Source: Mycobacterium seoulense (GTDB taxonomy: Bacteria; Actinomycetota; Actinomycetes; Mycobacteriales; Mycobacteriaceae). From it: 64,000 bases of DNA. The notes beneath the pieces were generated by a model. It was not told where the DNA came from and ran no database searches. It was given only the letters and a program-made list of their open reading frames with translations. Below are positions 34,901-42,440 of the stretch, piece after piece. A program made the position numbers and the translations under genes. Each line of letters begins with the position of its first letter. Position 1 is the stretch's first letter. The stretch spans positions 4,960,001 to 5,024,000 of the forward strand of contig NZ_AP022582.1 in the NCBI RefSeq assembly GCF_010731595.1, in the 5' to 3' direction.

Positions 34901-35244
34901 CCGACGCGGATGCGGATCGGCGGCGGCACGGCCAATTGGAGTTGGAGCGCACAGGCTACGGCGTCGCTGGCGCGGGCGAAGGCGATCACGAAGCTGTCGC
35001 CCTCGCCCTGTTCGACGGGCCGCACCCCGCCGTGGGTGGCGACGAGACCGTTCACGGTTTGGTTCAGCTGCTCGAGCGCCGCCGTCATGGTGTCGGACTG
35101 CGTCTCCCACAGCCGCGTGGAGCCCTCCACATCGGCAAGCAGCAACGTCACGGTCCCAGTGGGCAGCTCGCTCACGCTCTGCTCGCTCCAGTCCAGCAGC
35201 GGCGCGTCCGCCGACGCGTCGATCTCGATCATGTTAGCCAGCAT
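31933..35244 (-). CDS. LuxR-family regulator with class III cyclase and ATPase domains
   Basis: An 1103-residue signalling protein. Residues of about 28-190 are a class III nucleotide cyclase domain with metal-binding Asp38 (LLLADVEGSTRLWE) and Asp83 (GEGDSFVIAF), and Asn135 and Arg139 in the transition-state motif. The adenine-specifying Lys position is Gln79, so substrate preference is unclear. Residues of about 215-480 are an AP/NB-ATPase with Walker A GAGGVGKT (Lys250) and Walker B LLVLDNCEH (Asp319). A TPR-like helical region follows, then a LuxR helix-turn-helix from about 1045 (LTPTELDVVRLVSEGLPNKDIA). M. tuberculosis has paralogues elsewhere but none at this locus. ATG 35232 is an alternative start. 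Confidence 0.9.
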   Translation of the reverse strand: MLANMIEIDASADAPLLDWSEQSVSELPTGTVTLLLADVEGSTRLWETQSDTMTAALEQLNQTVNGLVATHGGVRPVEQGEGDSFVIAFARASDAVACALQLQLAVPPPIRIRVGLHTGEVQLRDAGNYAGPTINRTARLRDLAHGGQTVLSGATEQLVVDRLPADAWLTELGLHPLRDLPRPERVVQLNHPGLRDDFPPLRTTNDVANAHLPVQLTSFVGRDSQIGDIGQILRDNRLVTLTGAGGVGKTRLAVQVASRVVDDFPGAIWFVDLAPVTNPLVVPVTVARTLGLADQPGRSTMETVSKFVAGRKMLLVLDNCEHLLDASAALVLALLDAGPGVTVLATSREPIGMAGELTWRVPSLTVDGEALELFVDRARRTRPDFQLTERNSPAIAEICRRLDGMPLAIELAAARIRTLSLTQIVDGLHHNFRLLAGGARTAVRRQQTLRASIDWSHAMLTEPERILFRRLAVFMGGFDLDAAHAVGADTDAEHFQLIDLLGLLVDKSLIVTEEVDGMMRYRLLETVRQYGLEKLAESGEAEAVRIRHRDHYTAAAVALEARMRGDGTPLIPWAELEMANLRAAHAWSCDAGEFEPALRLVSALQRVWVTRARFREGVAGFDAVLNDERYRDADVAPEVWVRAVADAGLLAVWYSVPFSLQRAEEALAAARQVEDEALTVRSLVTCAMLAFNDTGRAQPYFAEAADLARVSDDHAALSQLRAYQCFVFAAAGDPIAAQAAGEEGRDLADMLGDSFISRYSRTFLSSALAQQGKLAEACAVARSLVEEARAAGDRPMEAFGLITWATALAFAGDAGAARESAEAALEVGAALGGFHEDSAYAALAGAALAAGDAAASKQACEAAWRHTYPLKELLTRSVVTMADATLGCGDPVAARRWADDTVGVAPGCQQMLALTSRARVAVAQGEPQQAQTDLHDAVAVAERTGGYLFVPDALEGLAALTTDPEHAARLFGAAEALRRRHGEVRFKAFQASYDASLAKTREALGQQAFEAAWAEGAGLSTDEAIAYAQRGHGARGRPASGWESLTPTELDVVRLVSEGLPNKDIAARMFISARTVQSHLTHVYAKLAVSSRVQLAQEAGRHA

Positions 35245-35331
35245 GCGACCGCGGTGAGCGGCAATACATCAGCGAAAGCGCGCAGACTCGGGCCGCCGCG
35301 ACGCGCATTTATGACCCAGCGGAAGGGTGGT

Positions 35332-35517
35332 TCAGTCCTCGGCGTGCCGCTCGTAGTCCCATCGCTCCAGGCGGGCTTGCAAGTTCAGCAAGCCGAGCCC
35401 GGCGATCGGAGCGGCGGCTGCAATGCAGACCAGCAGCAGCGGAGTCATCCCCAAAACCTCCCAAAACCCTTCACTGATATGACGTTCGTCGGCCACCAGA
35501 GGTTCATCGCCGTTCAC
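35332..35517 (-). CDS. Small single-pass membrane protein
   Basis: A 61-residue protein with one helix at about 24-46 (GMTPLLLVCIAAAAPIAGLGLL) and a charged C-terminus ending ERHAED. Its ATG overlaps the stop of the acyltransferase gene by 4 nt (ATGA), good evidence that it is translated as the second gene of that operon. No family is recognised; a partner of the acyltransferase is possible from context. Confidence 0.7.
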   Translation of the reverse strand: MNGDEPLVADERHISEGFWEVLGMTPLLLVCIAAAAPIAGLGLLNLQARLERWDYERHAED

Positions 35518-37661
35518 CCACCCGCCAGGGCGCGGTCCGCCAGCGCGCCCATCACCGGGGCCAGCAACTGCGCGTACTCGGTCGTGACGTGGTTGTCGTC
35601 GCGGAACACCAGCGTGTTGCCGACGATCATCGGGCAGCGGTCGGGGGTGCAGAACAGGTCGGTGAGATCGGCGTACCGGCCGCCGCCGCCCGTGGTTGCG
35701 GCCCGCTCGGCGGCGATGCCGTCGTCATTGACCGCGGCGGAGCGCGCCGGCGCGCAGGCGCCTGCGTCGTCGAGGTGTGCGGAAAGGCAGGCGGGCGACG
35801 AGGATTGGGGGTCCGGCGCCGGCCCCAGCACCAGCACCGCCGCGCCGGTGCCGCGCAGCTGCGCGACGGCGCGCCCCAGGGTGTCGATCCACGCCGGGTC
35901 GTAGGAGGTGAAGCTGAAGTCCGCGCCGTAGCGCCGGCTCATGTCCACGACGACCAGGCGCGGGCGCTCGGCGGCGACGCGGGCCATGATCTGGCTGCGC
36001 CACTGCTCGCACTCGGTGTATTCGCGGCCCAGGTAGGGGCTGATGATGTGCAGGTCCTGCATCGGACAGGTCACCTTCGCCAGGGTCTCCAACCGCCAGT
36101 GCCGCTGCTCGGCGACCTGCTGGAAGGCCGGGTCCCACATGGCGGCGTGCGAGTCGCCCATCAGGGCAACCGTCGTCGGCGAAGCGAGATCGCCTGTAGC
36201 GCAGTCGTTTTGCCCGACTTCGCGCCAGGATCGCACGCACCCGTTGACGAAGACGGCGGCCTTGTCGGCGGACGCCTTGGCCAGCGGGGGATCCAGGTTG
36301 GCCGGTACGGCTTTCAGGTTCGCCGATGCGGCGACGGCCGCGCGCGCCTGCGCGAAGGCCTGCCGGACCGCGGCCTCCTGCGCGCTGAGGGTGGCGGCGG
36401 CGCCGGGCGGCGCCGCGACGATGTTGGCGCGCGGGGCGGCGGCCCCGTGGCCGGCCGGCACGGGCACCACGTTCAGCAGCAGCATGCAGGCGCAGGCCGC
36501 GACCGCGCTCGCGGCGCCGGCGAGGGCCAGGCTGGCCTTCGCCGATCGGCGCAGCGCGGCGGCGAATCGGCCGGGGTTCTCGACCAGGTGCAGGGTGATG
36601 ATGGCGAGCCCGGCCGAGACGGCCGTCGCGGCCAGCCGGGCCGGCAGGCCGGCGGGCTCACCGAGCAGCGCGGGCATGAGCAGCAGCACCGGCCAGTGCC
36701 ACAGATACCAGGAGTAGGAGATCCGGCCGATCGCGCGCATCGCCGGACGGCACAGCAGCCGACCGGGCCCCAGGCCGCGGGTGACGCTGCCGCCGCCGAT
36801 GACCAGCGCGGTGCCCAGCACGGGCATGAGCGCCGCGGTGCCGGGGTAGGGAGTCCGGGCGTCCAGCTGCGTGCAGGTCAGCGCGATCAGCGCCAGGCCG
36901 CCCCAGCCGGCGATCGACGCGGTCAGCAGCGACAGCTGGCGCCAGTGCTGGATCGACAGGGCCAGCAGGCCTCCCGCGGCCAGCTCCCAGGCGCGGGTCG
37001 GCAGGGAGAAGAACGCCCAGGGCGGCGACGTGCGGGTCCACAGCACGGCCGCCGCCAGCGACGCCGCCCCGACCACTCCCAGGACCACCGCATAGGGTGT
37101 GGCGCCCCGCAGCGGCGGGATTCGCCGGGCCAGCCAGGCCGTGCCGATGATCAGCACCGGCCACACCAGATAGAACTGCTCCTCCACGCCGAGTGACCAG
37201 TAGTGCTGGAACGGCGATGCCAGCTGCGGGGCCAGGTAATCGGTGCCCTGGGTGGCGAACCGGTAGTTGCCGACATACAGCGCGCTGGCGATGCCGTCGA
37301 GGAACACGCTCCGGGCCTGCAGCGGTGGCAGCACGACCGCCGCGCCGATCGCGGTGATGACGCCGACGACGGCGGCGGCCGGCAGCAGGCGACGGGCGCG
37401 CGCGGCGTAAAAGCGGCCCAGCGCAACGGTATTGGCGGTAGTCACCTCGCGGACGAGCAGCCCGGTGATGAGGAAGCCGGAGATGACGAAGAACACGTCC
37501 ACGCCGATGTAACCGCCGGTGACCCAGGGGATGCCCGCGTGATAGAGCACGACCGCGACGACCGCGACGGCACGCAGGCCCTCGATGTCGGGCCGAAATC
37601 CGGTCCGCTTCACCCCCCGCTGCTCTGGGCGGGTGGGGAGTTGGCTCGGCCGGACGGTCAT
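35514..37661 (-). CDS. Acyltransferase-3 fused to an SGNH domain
   Basis: A 715-residue OafA-like protein. Residues of about 15-370 are the membrane acyltransferase: FRPDIEGLRAVAVVAVVLYHAG (catalytic His), GVDVFFVISGFLITG, and about eleven helices. A linker follows, then an extracytoplasmic SGNH domain with ALMGDSHAAMW (nucleophile Ser) and, near the end, a DDNHVTTEY Asp-His pair. Such proteins O-acylate peptidoglycan, polysaccharides or glycolipids. M. tuberculosis has relatives elsewhere, not here. It lies 9 bp after the esterase gene, so they form an operon. Confidence 0.92.
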   Translation of the reverse strand: MTVRPSQLPTRPEQRGVKRTGFRPDIEGLRAVAVVAVVLYHAGIPWVTGGYIGVDVFFVISGFLITGLLVREVTTANTVALGRFYAARARRLLPAAAVVGVITAIGAAVVLPPLQARSVFLDGIASALYVGNYRFATQGTDYLAPQLASPFQHYWSLGVEEQFYLVWPVLIIGTAWLARRIPPLRGATPYAVVLGVVGAASLAAAVLWTRTSPPWAFFSLPTRAWELAAGGLLALSIQHWRQLSLLTASIAGWGGLALIALTCTQLDARTPYPGTAALMPVLGTALVIGGGSVTRGLGPGRLLCRPAMRAIGRISYSWYLWHWPVLLLMPALLGEPAGLPARLAATAVSAGLAIITLHLVENPGRFAAALRRSAKASLALAGAASAVAACACMLLLNVVPVPAGHGAAAPRANIVAAPPGAAATLSAQEAAVRQAFAQARAAVAASANLKAVPANLDPPLAKASADKAAVFVNGCVRSWREVGQNDCATGDLASPTTVALMGDSHAAMWDPAFQQVAEQRHWRLETLAKVTCPMQDLHIISPYLGREYTECEQWRSQIMARVAAERPRLVVVDMSRRYGADFSFTSYDPAWIDTLGRAVAQLRGTGAAVLVLGPAPDPQSSSPACLSAHLDDAGACAPARSAAVNDDGIAAERAATTGGGGRYADLTDLFCTPDRCPMIVGNTLVFRDDNHVTTEYAQLLAPVMGALADRALAGG

Positions 37662-37670
37662 CGCTGCCCG

Positions 37671-38537
37671 CTAGGTCGCCATCCAGGCGAGCTCGCCGGG
37701 CAACTGGGCCCGCCAGTAACCGATGTCGTGTCCGCCCATCGAGAAGCCGCCCGCCGGCGGCGTTTTGAGCTGATTGACGAATTGCCGGGTGGCGAAATAG
37801 AACCGGTCGAAGGTGCCGCAATCCACGCGCAACGGAATCTGCGACAACGCCGGCACGCCCAGCACGCTGTTCTGCGTCCAGTCGTCGTAGCTGTCGAAGG
37901 CCTTGGGCGCGGTTTCGGCGAACGAGTTGTACAACGCCGGGCTGATGGCGCAGATGCCCGCGGTCCGCGCCGGCCCGAGTTTGGCGCCCAGGTGCAGCGC
38001 CCCGTATCCGCCCATCGACCAGCCCATGAAGCCCACCCGGGACGTGTCGAAACCCATCGACGAAAGCATCGGCAGCAGCTCGTCGAGCACCATCGCGCCC
38101 GAATCGGTGCCGTCGGCTCGTTTGTGCCAGTAGGAATCGCTGCCGCCGTCGACACCGACGACGGCGAACGGCGGCTTGCCCTCCTTGACCAGTTGGGCCA
38201 GGCCCTTCTCGACGCCGCAGTCGAGCATCATGTTCGCGTCGCCGTCCTTGCCGTGCAGGGCGATCACGGGGCGCAACATCCCGGTTTGGCCCGGCGGCAA
38301 CGCGATCACATAATTCGTCTTCACGCCGCCGCGAGCCGCGGAGACGAACGAACCGGTGATCTTGGTCGGCAGGTTGCTGCTCGCCGCCGAGGGCTCGAAC
38401 GGGGCGGGCGCCTGCGGCAACGTCGCGGCTAGCGGCCTGACCGGATCGAGCAGGGCGCTCAAGGCGAACACGCCAGCGGCTCCCAGGCCGGTGCCGGCTC
38501 CCATCCGCAGCACCGCCCGGCGTGTCAGGTCAGGCAT
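37671..38537 (-). CDS. Tat-exported alpha/beta-hydrolase esterase (Rv0519c orthologue)
   Basis: A 288-residue esterase of the Esterase-D/antigen-85-like group. The N-terminus has a twin-arginine signal (MPDLTRRAVLRMGAGTGLG, then a hydrophobic stretch), so it is exported through Tat. The nucleophile elbow is GFMGWSMGGYGALH, and MGGHDIGYWRAQLP near the end contains the catalytic His. The substrate is unknown; an envelope ester is plausible from the adjacent acyltransferases. ATG 38537 is chosen because it gives a proper Tat signal; longer frames upstream run through the structured intergenic region. Confidence 0.9.
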   Translation of the reverse strand: MPDLTRRAVLRMGAGTGLGAAGVFALSALLDPVRPLAATLPQAPAPFEPSAASSNLPTKITGSFVSAARGGVKTNYVIALPPGQTGMLRPVIALHGKDGDANMMLDCGVEKGLAQLVKEGKPPFAVVGVDGGSDSYWHKRADGTDSGAMVLDELLPMLSSMGFDTSRVGFMGWSMGGYGALHLGAKLGPARTAGICAISPALYNSFAETAPKAFDSYDDWTQNSVLGVPALSQIPLRVDCGTFDRFYFATRQFVNQLKTPPAGGFSMGGHDIGYWRAQLPGELAWMAT

Positions 38538-38947
38538 GATCGCAATGATGCCGCGCTGACCGGGCATTCCCGCCCGAGCCACGCCGAAATGGAAGCATTG
38601 TGTGATCTGGCGTGATCCATTGGTCATGAACCGGTTACCTGCGCTGCACCCGGAATCGGTGCCCAGTGGCGGGCAGGGCGGCATCGTGCCAGGGCCGGCG
38701 GCACGGCGGCGACAGGTGTCGCCGCACCGCCAGAGGGCGAGGCTATCCCCTTGTGCTGCAACATGATTCAGCCGACGAGCGCGCGTCGGCGCGGGGATCG
38801 CCTCGCCCCACCCACCGCCCGCCGCCATGGCGCCGGAGTCGCCGGGCGGGAATGCAATCTCGACGGTTTCAACCCTCGCGCGCCCGACGGCAGTTCCGCA
38901 GGATGGAGCTTTCGTGCTTTGCGTCGTGGATTGAAAGAGGATTGAGG
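38538..38947. other. 410-bp divergent intergenic region
   Basis: This lies between the divergent esterase and SsuD-like genes and must contain both promoters and long leaders. The only strong structure is the hairpin group at 38697-38808. GAGGATTGAGG just before 38948 supplies the SsuD-like gene with a ribosome binding site. I see no protein gene I can support. Confidence 0.6.
38697..38808. ncRNA. Candidate structured leader RNA
   Basis: Hairpin A (38697-38731) has an inner 9-bp perfect stem GCGGCGACA/TGTCGCCGC with a 2-nt loop, extended by an outer GGCGG/CCGCC stem. Hairpin B pairs 38735-38750 with 38793-38808 at 15 of 16 positions. Its loop holds a third perfect 7-bp stem, GCCGACG/CGTCGGC (38771-38790). 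If transcribed on the plus strand it lies 140 nt before the SsuD-like start; on the minus strand it would be in the esterase leader. I cannot match it to a named riboswitch. Confidence 0.45.
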
Positions 38948-40102
38948 ATGACTCTGGCGTTCCATTGGTTTCTGCCGACGTACGGCGATTCCCGGAACCT
39001 GGTGGCCGGCGGACATGGCACGCCGATGTCGGGCGACCGGCCCGCCACCCTGAAGTACCTGCACCAGATCTGCTCAGCCGCCGAAGACAACGGCTTCGAG
39101 GCGGTGCTCACGCCCACCGGATTGTGGTGTGAGGACGCCTGGTTGACGACGGCGATGCTGGTCGAGGCCACCGAGACGCTGAGGTTCCTGGTCGCCTTCC
39201 GGCCCGGGCTGCTCAGTCCCACCCTGGCCGCCCAGATGGCCGGGACCTTCCAGCGCCACTCGAGCGGGCGGCTGCTGCTCAACGTCGTCACGGGCGGCGA
39301 ACCGCACGAGCAACGGGCCTACGGCGATTTCCTGGACAAGGAGGCGCGGTACGCGCGCACCGCCGAGTTCCTGCACGTGGTGCGCCAACTGTGGACGTCA
39401 CCGGAGCCGGTCACCTTCGCGGGCGAGCACATTCGGATCGAGGGCGCGCAGCTGAACAACCCGCCCGATCCCGTGCCTGCGGTGTTCTTCGGCGGATCGT
39501 CGGCGTCGGCCGGCCCGGTCGCGGCCCAGCACTCCGACGTCTACCTCACCTGGGGGGAGCCCGTCGGCGCGGTTGCGCAGAAGCTCGACTGGATCCGCGG
39601 GCTGGCCGTGGACGCCGGCCGAATCCTGCAGTACGGCCTGCGGATTCATGTGATCAGTCGCGACACGTCCGAGCAGGCGTGGGCCGAGGCCGACCGGTTG
39701 CTGGCCGCCGTCGACCCGGCCGACGTGGAGCGGGTGCAAGCCGGCCTGGCCCGTAGTGAATCCGAGGGCCAGCGCCGCATGCTGGACCTGCACGGCGGCA
39801 ACAGCGGCCGGTTGCTGGTCGGACCCAACCTGTGGGCCGGCGTGGGCCTGGTCCGCGGGGGAGCGGGCACCGCCCTGGTCGGGTCGCACGCAGAAGTCGC
39901 CGAACGATTGGCCGAATACGCCAAGCTCGGCATCACCCACTTCATCCTGTCGGGATATCCGCACCTGGAAGAGGCCTACTGGTTCGGCGAGGGTGTGCTG
40001 CCGTTGCTCGAGCGAAAGGGCTTGTGGCGCCATCCCAGCCGGCCCAACCGCCAGTCACATCCGGCATCCGCGACGCCGTTCGCGGTCGCCTCGGCCCACT
40101 GA
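38948..40102 (+). CDS. SsuD-like FMNH2-dependent alkanesulfonate monooxygenase family protein
   Basis: A 384-residue luciferase-like flavin monooxygenase of the SsuD group, which releases sulfite from alkanesulfonates and allows growth when sulfate is short. Family segments include FHWFLPTYGDSRNLV, FEAVLTPTG, FLVAFRPGLLSPTLAAQMAGT, NVVTGGEPHEQRAYGDFL and FILSGYPHLEEAYWFGEGVLP. Length matches SsuD. No sulfonate transporter or flavin reductase gene is adjacent, so SsuD function is inferred from sequence only. ATG 38948 has a good upstream GAGG; longer in-frame extensions lack support. Confidence 0.87.
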   Translation: MTLAFHWFLPTYGDSRNLVAGGHGTPMSGDRPATLKYLHQICSAAEDNGFEAVLTPTGLWCEDAWLTTAMLVEATETLRFLVAFRPGLLSPTLAAQMAGTFQRHSSGRLLLNVVTGGEPHEQRAYGDFLDKEARYARTAEFLHVVRQLWTSPEPVTFAGEHIRIEGAQLNNPPDPVPAVFFGGSSASAGPVAAQHSDVYLTWGEPVGAVAQKLDWIRGLAVDAGRILQYGLRIHVISRDTSEQAWAEADRLLAAVDPADVERVQAGLARSESEGQRRMLDLHGGNSGRLLVGPNLWAGVGLVRGGAGTALVGSHAEVAERLAEYAKLGITHFILSGYPHLEEAYWFGEGVLPLLERKGLWRHPSRPNRQSHPASATPFAVASAH

Positions 40103-40293
40103 GGCCATGGCCGCCACCTTGCCGGCGCGGCTGGTGTTCAACCAGGTCTCCTTTCCGAGCGAGAGCTCCCTGGTCGGACCGCCGTCATCAGCGTGCTCGC
40201 GACGGCGCTGATCCGCGAGCAAGACCTACATCTTTGAGCCGACTTCGCACTATTGTCGTTCCCGTCGGGGAGCCGCGAGGAAGCGAGTAGGCA

Positions 40294-41034
40294 ATGAGTG
40301 ACGCGAACGTCGCCGGTTTCGAACCGCTGTACGACGAGGCGGCGCATCCCGACGGGCGGATCCCCTGGGACATCGGCGGCCCGCAGCCGGCGGTGCAGCA
40401 GTTGGTGGCGTACGGGGGCATCAGCGGCGAGGTCCTCGATCCGGGTACGGGCCCCGGTTATCACGCCATTCATTTTGCGGCGCATGGGTATTCGGCCACC
40501 GGGATCGATGACTCGCCCTCGGCCATCGAGCGCGCCAAGCGCAACGCCGAGCGGGCCGGGGTCCAGGTCGACTTCCAGGTGGCCGATGCCACCAAGCTGG
40601 AAGGGTTCGAGGGCCGGTTCGACACGGTGGTGGATAGCGCCTTCTATCACGTCTTCCTCAACGACGGGGTCATCCAGACGAGGTACGCGCAGGCGCTGCA
40701 CCGCGCCACCAAGCCGGGGGCGCGCCTGTACATGTTCGAGTTCAGCCCCCACAACGTCAACGGCCTGCAGTGGACCGCCATACCCGCCGACAACTTCGAG
40801 CGGGTGTTCGGTGCCAACGGATGGCGCATCGACTACCTCGGCGGCACGACCTACCAGGCCCGCTTCCTCAAGGAGACGTTCGACGCCATGAAGACGTTCG
40901 CGTCCGAGCAGCAGGGCGAGATTCTGCAGCGGATGCGGCCGCTGGTGCACCGGTTGGGCGTCATCGACCCCCTGCTGGAAGACCACCGGGTGCACCTCCC
41001 GGTGTGGTCCGTGGTGGCCACCCGCCTGGACTGA
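40294..41034 (+). CDS. SAM-dependent methyltransferase (Rv0520-Rv0521 equivalent, intact)
   Basis: A 246-residue class I methyltransferase. SAM motif I is VLDPGTGPGYHAIHFA, the acidic ribose contact is TGIDDSPSAIERA, then VADATKLEGFEGRFDTVVDS. The C-terminal part has a substrate-side fold with HRATKPGARLYMFEF. In M. tuberculosis the corresponding region is annotated as two short fragments, Rv0520 and Rv0521; here it is one uninterrupted gene. The substrate is unknown. The permease gene follows after 20 bp, probably co-transcribed. Confidence 0.88.
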   Translation: MSDANVAGFEPLYDEAAHPDGRIPWDIGGPQPAVQQLVAYGGISGEVLDPGTGPGYHAIHFAAHGYSATGIDDSPSAIERAKRNAERAGVQVDFQVADATKLEGFEGRFDTVVDSAFYHVFLNDGVIQTRYAQALHRATKPGARLYMFEFSPHNVNGLQWTAIPADNFERVFGANGWRIDYLGGTTYQARFLKETFDAMKTFASEQQGEILQRMRPLVHRLGVIDPLLEDHRVHLPVWSVVATRLD

Positions 41035-41054
41035 GTGCCGGCGGCAAGGTCGGC

Positions 41055-42440
41055 ATGGCCAGCACTCCGCAACTGCGCCAAGGGCTGTCGCAGCGCCAAC
41101 TCAGCATGATCGCGCTGGGCGGCGTCATCGGCGCCGGCTTGTTCGTCGGCTCCGGCGTGGTGATCAAAGACACCGGCCCGGCGGCGTTCCTGACGTACGC
41201 GCTGTGCGGGCTGCTGATCGTCCTCGTGATGCGCATGCTGGGCGAAATGGCGGCCGCGGACCCGTCGACCGGATCGTTCGCCGATTACGCGGCCAAGGCC
41301 CTGGGCGGTTGGGCGGGGTTTTCGGTCGCCTGGCTGTACTGGTACTTCTGGGTGATCGTGGTCGGCTTCGAGGCGGTCGCGGGCGGGAAAGTCCTCAACT
41401 ACTGGTTCCACGCGCCGCTGTGGCTGCTGTCGCTGTGCCTGATGGTCTTGATGACGCTGACCAACCTGTTCTCGGTCTCGTCGTTCGGCGAATTCGAATT
41501 CTGGTTCGCCGGAATCAAAGTCGCGACCATTGTGATCTTCCTCGTCGTGGGTACGGCGTTCGTCCTGGGTCTGGTGCCGGGCCATGCCGGGGGCCTGGCG
41601 AACCTCACTGCGCACGGCGGGTTCTTTCCCAAGGGCGTCGGGGCCGTCTTCGCCGCCATCGTGGTGGTGATCTTCTCGATGGTCGGCGCCGAGATCGTCA
41701 CCGTGGCCGCCGCCGAAAGCCGGGACCCGCAACTCGCGGTCCAGAAGGCGACGAGGTCCGTGGTCGCGCGGATCGGTGTCTTCTTTGTCGGCTCGGTCTT
41801 TCTGCTGGTAGTCGTGTTGCCCTGGGACTCAGTGGAACTCGGCGCCTCGCCGTACGTGGCCGCGCTCAGTCACCTCGGGCTGCGCGGTGCCGATCAGGTG
41901 ATGAACGCCGTGGTGCTCACCGCGGTGCTGTCCTGCCTGAACTCCGGGCTCTACACCGCATCGCGCATGCTGTTCGTGCTCGCCGACCGGGGCCAGGCAC
42001 CGATACGGTTGATCAGGTTGAGCGGACGCGGCGTTCCGCACATCGCCATCCTGTGCTCATCGGCGGTGGGTTTCGGCTGCGTCGTCATGGCGCGCGTCGC
42101 GCCCAACACCGTGTTCCTCTTCCTGCTCAACTCGTCGGGCGCCATCATCTTGTTCGTCTACTGGCTGATCGCGGCGTCACAGATCGTCCTGCGCCGCCGC
42201 ACCCCCGCTGAAAAGCTGCGGGTGAAAATGTGGTTCTTTCCGGTGTTGTCGATCCTCACCCTCGCCGCAATCACCGCCGTGCTGGTGCAGATGGCGTTCG
42301 ACCGCTCGGCGCGCAGCCAGCTGTGGCTCAGCCTGCTGTCCTGGGCGGTGGTGATCGGGCTGTACTTCGCCGCCCGGGCCCGCGGCCGAATACCGTTGGA
42401 GCGTATCGCTTTTCGCGGATGCCGTGGCGTCGACTCTTGA
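41055..42440 (+). CDS. gabP: Amino-acid/GABA permease, APC family (Rv0522)
   Basis: A 461-residue, 12-helix transporter of the amino acid-polyamine-organocation superfamily. The N-terminus has LSQRQLSMIALGGVIGAGLFVGSG, the signature GxIGxGLF of amino-acid permeases, followed by MLGEMAAADPSTGSFADYA. Later segments include VGAEIVTVAAAESRDP and LNSGLYTASRMLFVLADRGQAP. It probably imports GABA or a related amino acid with protons; specificity is inferred from the M. tuberculosis name. ATG 41055 is used. Its 3' end overlaps the opposing disrupted SpoIIAA-like frame. Confidence 0.9.
   Translation: MASTPQLRQGLSQRQLSMIALGGVIGAGLFVGSGVVIKDTGPAAFLTYALCGLLIVLVMRMLGEMAAADPSTGSFADYAAKALGGWAGFSVAWLYWYFWVIVVGFEAVAGGKVLNYWFHAPLWLLSLCLMVLMTLTNLFSVSSFGEFEFWFAGIKVATIVIFLVVGTAFVLGLVPGHAGGLANLTAHGGFFPKGVGAVFAAIVVVIFSMVGAEIVTVAAAESRDPQLAVQKATRSVVARIGVFFVGSVFLLVVVLPWDSVELGASPYVAALSHLGLRGADQVMNAVVLTAVLSCLNSGLYTASRMLFVLADRGQAPIRLIRLSGRGVPHIAILCSSAVGFGCVVMARVAPNTVFLFLLNSSGAIILFVYWLIAASQIVLRRRTPAEKLRVKMWFFPVLSILTLAAITAVLVQMAFDRSARSQLWLSLLSWAVVIGLYFAARARGRIPLERIAFRGCRGVDS

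Noticed and set aside
38751..38945. 64-codon plus-strand frame with two early cysteines, ending just before the SsuD-like start, considered as a cysteine attenuator peptide
   Set aside because: It starts with TTG, has no cysteine run near its end, and overlaps the hairpin structure. Known mycobacterial cysteine attenuators have poly-Cys tracts.
38538..38947. SAM or cobalamin riboswitch upstream of the SsuD-like gene
   Set aside because: I could not find the conserved core of SAM-I, SAM-IV or the B12 box; only the generic stems are visible.
40103..40293. Short peptide-like stretches (VISVLATALIREQDLHL and a 34-codon ATG frame) before the methyltransferase
   Set aside because: Too short and without a recognisable family. 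They may be remnants, but I cannot support a gene.
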